The notes beneath the pieces were generated by a model. That model saw nothing but the letters and a program-made list of their open reading frames with translations. It did no database searches and was not told the DNA's origin. 64,000 nt of DNA from an uncultured Collinsella sp. (GTDB taxonomy: Bacteria; Actinomycetota; Coriobacteriia; Coriobacteriales; Coriobacteriaceae), in contig CALKKS010000015.1 in assembly GCA_937995345.1 (NCBI GenBank), positions 1 through 64,000 on the forward strand, given 5' to 3'. The stretch's first letter is position 1; each line of letters begins with the position of its first letter. This document shows, piece after piece, positions 60,848 through 64,000 of the stretch. Both the position numbers and the translations under genes were made by a program.

Positions 60848-63415
60848 ATGGAATTTTATGCAAGCTGCCCCGAGGGCTTTGAGTCCGCACTCGCCGACGA
60901 GCTAAAACGGCTCGGGCTTTCGCATGTCCGCCGCCTGAAAGGCCGCGCTACATTTGAGGGCGAGCTCGAAGAAGGCTACCGCGCCTGTCTGTGGTCGCGC
61001 CTGGCCAGCCGCGTGTTTGTGGTGCTTGGGCGCTTTGAGGCGCAGGATGCCGACGAGCTGTACGATAGCGTTTACGACATCGCCTGGGAAAACATCGTCC
61101 GCGCGCACGCCACCATCGCCATCACCGCCCGCGGCGTGACCGAGCAGCTGCGCAACACGCGCTTCTCGGCCCTGCGCGCCAAGGACGCGCTGTGCGACCG
61201 TCTGGCCGAGACCACGGGCCGTCGCGCCGACGTCGACGCCGCCGACCCCGACGTTCACCTGCTGCTTTCGCTTCGTCAGCGTCGCGCGAGCATCAGCCTG
61301 GACCTTTCGGGCGATCCGCTGTTCAAGCGCCTGCCGCCCGCTGCGACCCGCGCCGGCGAGGGCACGCACGTGCTGCGCCCCGACTACGCCGCACTGGTGC
61401 TGGCGCAGGTCGGCTGGACCGCGCTGTGCGAGCGCGAGCTGACGGCCGACGATTACGAGAATGAGGCCCTGCCCACGCTGATCGACGCCTCGTGCGCCGG
61501 CGGCGGCCTGCTGCTGGAGGCTGTGAATATCCTGACTGACCGTGCGCCGGGCGCTGCCCGCGAGCATTGGGGTTTTGAGGGCTGGCAGCTGCACGATGCC
61601 GCCCTGTGGGAGCAGATGCTTGCCGAGGCGCGCGGGCGCGAGGCCACCGCGCGCGAGCGCCAGGCGCGCATCGTTGCCGTGGACATCGATCCAGCCGCCC
61701 GCAAGACCGCCGAGCGCATGGTCAAGTGCGCCGGCTACAAGCGCTTTGTCGATTTTTGCGCCACCAAGTCTGCCACCGTGCTGGATCACGCGGGCGCTGT
61801 CGCCGGCGCCGCCGTGGTCGCGGACACCACCGAGACGCCGCTTTCGCTCATGCACGATGCCATGACGCTCATCGGTGAGCTGCGCCGAGCGCCCGAGCTC
61901 GCCTCGGCACCGGTCGCCGCGCTCACCCGCGATGGCCTCATGGCCCGCGCGCTCCACGCCGAGCCCGAGCGCTCCATCGCCGTCATGCCCAATAACGAGG
62001 AAGCAGCTATCGAGGTCTGGCCCTCGCTCGACCACGCCGCCGCGGCGTTTGAAGCCGCGACCAGCGCGGATGCCGTGGGCGAGGCCGCAGATGCCGGCGA
62101 CGCCGACGACGAGACCGGTGCCGTGCCCGCCATGCCCGAGCCCGCCGCCACACTCGACCTGGGTGACGGCAAGCCACTGCCCGTGCTCATCCCCGAGTCC
62201 GAGCAGTTCGCCAACCGCCTGCGCAAGAACGCCCGCCTGCGCCGCAAGTGGGCCAAGCGCGAGGGCGTGAGCTGCTACCGCGTCTACGATGCCGACCTGC
62301 CCGACTACTCCGCCGCCATCGACCTGTACGAGGGCTGCCCGCAGACACCGGGCCGTTGGCTCGTCATCGCCGAATACGCCGCGCCCAAGACCATCGATCC
62401 CGCGCTGGCTCAAGCCCGCATGCTCGACATCTTGGCCATCGCGCCGCGTATCCTGGATGTTCCGGCCGAGCATGTGCACGCCAAGGCCCGCATGCGCTCG
62501 CGCGGCGGCTCGCAGTACGGCAAGCAGGGCGCCGGCAAGGGCGGCTCGGGCGAGCGCGCCAACATCGCGCGCCGGCGCCTGCCCCTCATCGAGGAGGGCG
62601 GCCTTACCTTTGCCGTCAACTTTGACGACTACCTGGACGTCGGCATCTTCCTGGACCACCGCGTCACCCGCGACCTGGTACGCGAGCACGCCAAGCAGGC
62701 CCGCCGCTTCCTCAACCTGTTCGCCTACACCGGCACCGCTACCTGCTACGCAGCCGATGGCGGCGTCGAGGAGACCGTGACGGTCGACCTCTCGAACACC
62801 TACCTGGACTGGGCCGAGCGCAACATGCGCCAGAACGGCTTTGTGGGCCCGCAGCATCACTTTGTGCGCGACGACGTGCTCGCCTGGATTCGCGACCAGC
62901 GCCAGACACGTAACCGCTGGGACCTAATCTTTGTCGACCCGCCCACGTTCTCGAACTCGTCCAAGATGGGCCGCCGCACCTGGGATGTCCAGCGCGACCA
63001 CGTTGAGCTGCTGGCCGGCGTATCGCGCCTGCTCACGCAGAGCGGCCATGCCATCTTTAGCTGCAACCTGCGTGGCTTCCGCCCCGAGACGCGCAAGCTC
63101 GCGCGTGCGGGCGTGGTGCTACAGGACATTACGGCGCAGACCATCCCCGAGGACTTCGCGCGCAACCAAAAGGTGCACCACTGCTATATTGTGCGCCGCC
63201 TGCCCATCGAGGACGCCATGGCCGAGGTCGGTTTTAGCGCCGAGGAAATTGCCGAGCGCGTCGAGGAGCTGCGTAACCCCGAGGCCCGCAAGCCCCGTGC
63301 GGCGGCGTCTGGCCACGCGCACGCCGGCGACAGGCCGAGCGGCAACGGCAAGCCCTCCCCCGCCGGCAGGCCCAAGAAGAAGTTCTACGCCAGCAAGCCA
63401 AAACACCGCAGCTAG
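60848..63415 (+). CDS. RlmKL-like 23S rRNA methyltransferase with degenerate RlmL half
   Basis: 855-residue homologue of the bifunctional RlmL-RlmK protein, which makes m2G2445 and m7G2069 in 23S rRNA of E. coli. The THUMP region (about 45-155) and RlmL fold (160-390) are recognisable, but the SAM motif is DASCAGGG (about 211) instead of D-x-x-CGSGT and the catalytic NPPYG position reads VADTTETP (about 322). The m2G activity is therefore probably lost. An acidic Ala-rich linker (about 400-435) follows. The RlmK half is intact: FAYTGTAT (625) and DPPTFSNS (696). The last 45 residues are basic and disordered. ATG at 60848 with GAGAGG. Confidence 0.88.
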   Translation: MEFYASCPEGFESALADELKRLGLSHVRRLKGRATFEGELEEGYRACLWSRLASRVFVVLGRFEAQDADELYDSVYDIAWENIVRAHATIAITARGVTEQLRNTRFSALRAKDALCDRLAETTGRRADVDAADPDVHLLLSLRQRRASISLDLSGDPLFKRLPPAATRAGEGTHVLRPDYAALVLAQVGWTALCERELTADDYENEALPTLIDASCAGGGLLLEAVNILTDRAPGAAREHWGFEGWQLHDAALWEQMLAEARGREATARERQARIVAVDIDPAARKTAERMVKCAGYKRFVDFCATKSATVLDHAGAVAGAAVVADTTETPLSLMHDAMTLIGELRRAPELASAPVAALTRDGLMARALHAEPERSIAVMPNNEEAAIEVWPSLDHAAAAFEAATSADAVGEAADAGDADDETGAVPAMPEPAATLDLGDGKPLPVLIPESEQFANRLRKNARLRRKWAKREGVSCYRVYDADLPDYSAAIDLYEGCPQTPGRWLVIAEYAAPKTIDPALAQARMLDILAIAPRILDVPAEHVHAKARMRSRGGSQYGKQGAGKGGSGERANIARRRLPLIEEGGLTFAVNFDDYLDVGIFLDHRVTRDLVREHAKQARRFLNLFAYTGTATCYAADGGVEETVTVDLSNTYLDWAERNMRQNGFVGPQHHFVRDDVLAWIRDQRQTRNRWDLIFVDPPTFSNSSKMGRRTWDVQRDHVELLAGVSRLLTQSGHAIFSCNLRGFRPETRKLARAGVVLQDITAQTIPEDFARNQKVHHCYIVRRLPIEDAMAEVGFSAEEIAERVEELRNPEARKPRAAASGHAHAGDRPSGNGKPSPAGRPKKKFYASKPKHRS

Positions 63416-63426
63416 CCGCAAAAAAC

Positions 63427-63454
63427 GGGACAAACAACTCGGAGTTGTTGTCCC
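63427..63454. terminator. bidirectional hairpin between RlmKL-like and HAD genes
   Basis: GGGACAAACAACTC / GAGTTGTTGTCCC stem, one base bulged, in the convergent gap. A/T-rich flanks on both sides allow termination either way. Confidence 0.65.
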
Positions 63455-63459
63455 ATTTC

Positions 63460-64000
63460 TCAAATAAGGAAGAGATGCTTCAGCGCCGTCGCCACACCGT
63501 CGTCGGCGCACGTATCGGTCACGTAATCCGCGGCATCCTGAACATGCCGCGCAGCCTGTCCCATTGCGATGGCAACATCAGCCGCCTCGAGCATGGCAAG
63601 GTCGTTTTCCGAGTCGCCGAACGCATACGTTCGAACCCCTCGAAACCCATCCGTCAAACAGGACTCGATTCTCTCCGTCAACAGCCGCAAGCCCGACCCC
63701 TTGTCGACACCCGGCATCACAATTTCATGGCAGCCGTCGCCCACATCGTAATAGCCGAACTCACGCTGGAGGAACCCACTCCTTTGAAACGCCGGCATGG
63801 CCTCATCGGTGAAATCGACCTTGCCGAAGCGCAGTGTCGGGTTGGCGCGCGCCATGCCATCCAGACCCCGTGCCACCTCACCCCAATCATATAGGCTTTG
63901 TCCTGTGGGTGAGAGTTCCACGCATCCGTCCGTCCCCTCGAAAAAGGCAGCCATACCGCATCGGAGCATCTCGGAAACCATATGCTCCAACGTAACCCGG
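63460..64000 (-). CDS. HAD family hydrolase, Cof type (partial, runs off right edge)
   Basis: The C-terminal 180 residues of a second Cof-type HAD phosphatase. VDKGSGLRLL (motif III Lys) and FGDSENDLAML (motif IV) are seen; motifs I and II must lie beyond position 64000, into which the frame stays open. It ends DDGVATALKHLFLI, closely similar to the end of the HAD protein at 59945, so the two are paralogues. Confidence 0.88.
   Translation of the reverse strand, partial: RVTLEHMVSEMLRCGMAAFFEGTDGCVELSPTGQSLYDWGEVARGLDGMARANPTLRFGKVDFTDEAMPAFQRSGFLQREFGYYDVGDGCHEIVMPGVDKGSGLRLLTERIESCLTDGFRGVRTYAFGDSENDLAMLEAADVAIAMGQAARHVQDAADYVTDTCADDGVATALKHLFLI

Overview
This window looks like a chromosomal segment from a Collinsella-type actinomycete (class Coriobacteriia). 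The evidence is the high GC content, strong GC3 bias, AGGAGG-type ribosome binding sites and very compact operons. It combines an actinobacterial-style gene set with PTS sugar import through glycosyl hydrolase family 4 (GH4) phospho-glycosidases, which is typical of anaerobic gut bacteria. No rRNA, tRNA, CRISPR array or prophage was seen. The genus is an inference; the window holds no phylogenetic marker that I could compare.

Layout. 0.1-4.4 kb: phosphohexomutase, homocysteine methyltransferase, a DtxR-type regulator and divergent pepT. 4.7-7.3 kb: cell wall genes (LCP glycopolymer ligase, murA). 7.3-14.3 kb: complete F-type ATP synthase operon, atpI-B-E-F-H-A-G-D-C on the minus strand. 14.5-21.4 kb: upp, glpK, tsaC, a HicAB toxin-antitoxin pair, prmC and prfA, a translation-quality cluster into which hicAB appears to be inserted. 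21.6-30.7 kb: an M20 peptidase, a polar amino acid ABC importer, an aldose epimerase, a membrane protein, an unusual LpdD-like/isopentenyl-diphosphate isomerase fusion and a major facilitator (MFS) exporter. 30.9-39.0 kb: two paralogous phospho-alpha-glucoside PTS modules, each with a GH4 enzyme, an EIICB transporter and an RpiR regulator. 39.0-49.3 kb: a variant low-molecular-weight phosphatase, an AAA/DUF4143 ATPase, pyridoxamine kinase, a MarR-controlled heterodimeric ABC exporter, a GGDEF protein and a Phd-ParE type toxin-antitoxin pair. 49.4-51.6 kb: an accessory patch with an IS200/IS605 element and a low-GC lipoprotein. 51.7-56.1 kb: LysR regulator divergent from an SDR-MFS-Gfo/Idh catabolic operon. 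56.5-64 kb: Tex, FSA-type aldolase, two HAD phosphatases and an RlmKL-like rRNA methyltransferase whose RlmL half looks dead.

The most unusual layer lies between genes. Many 3' intergenic gaps hold palindromes, and several belong to families that recur in this window. One is a roughly 150-base two-hairpin element (4.6, 20.1 and 26.2 kb, partial at 42.9 kb) that abuts stop codons and shows compensatory base changes in several stems. The others are a 56-base palindrome, a 150-160-base element with terminal inverted repeats, a GAGCG...CGCTC hairpin and a GTCCCTTTGTC hairpin. Together they look like dispersed structured DNA/RNA elements acting as, or hitch-hiking on, transcription ends. This is the best candidate for something not yet described. 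At gene level the strongest oddities are the LpdD-IDI fusion, the phosphatase lacking its P-loop arginine, the RlmKL with a lost NPPY motif and PrmC with a 120-residue acidic insertion.
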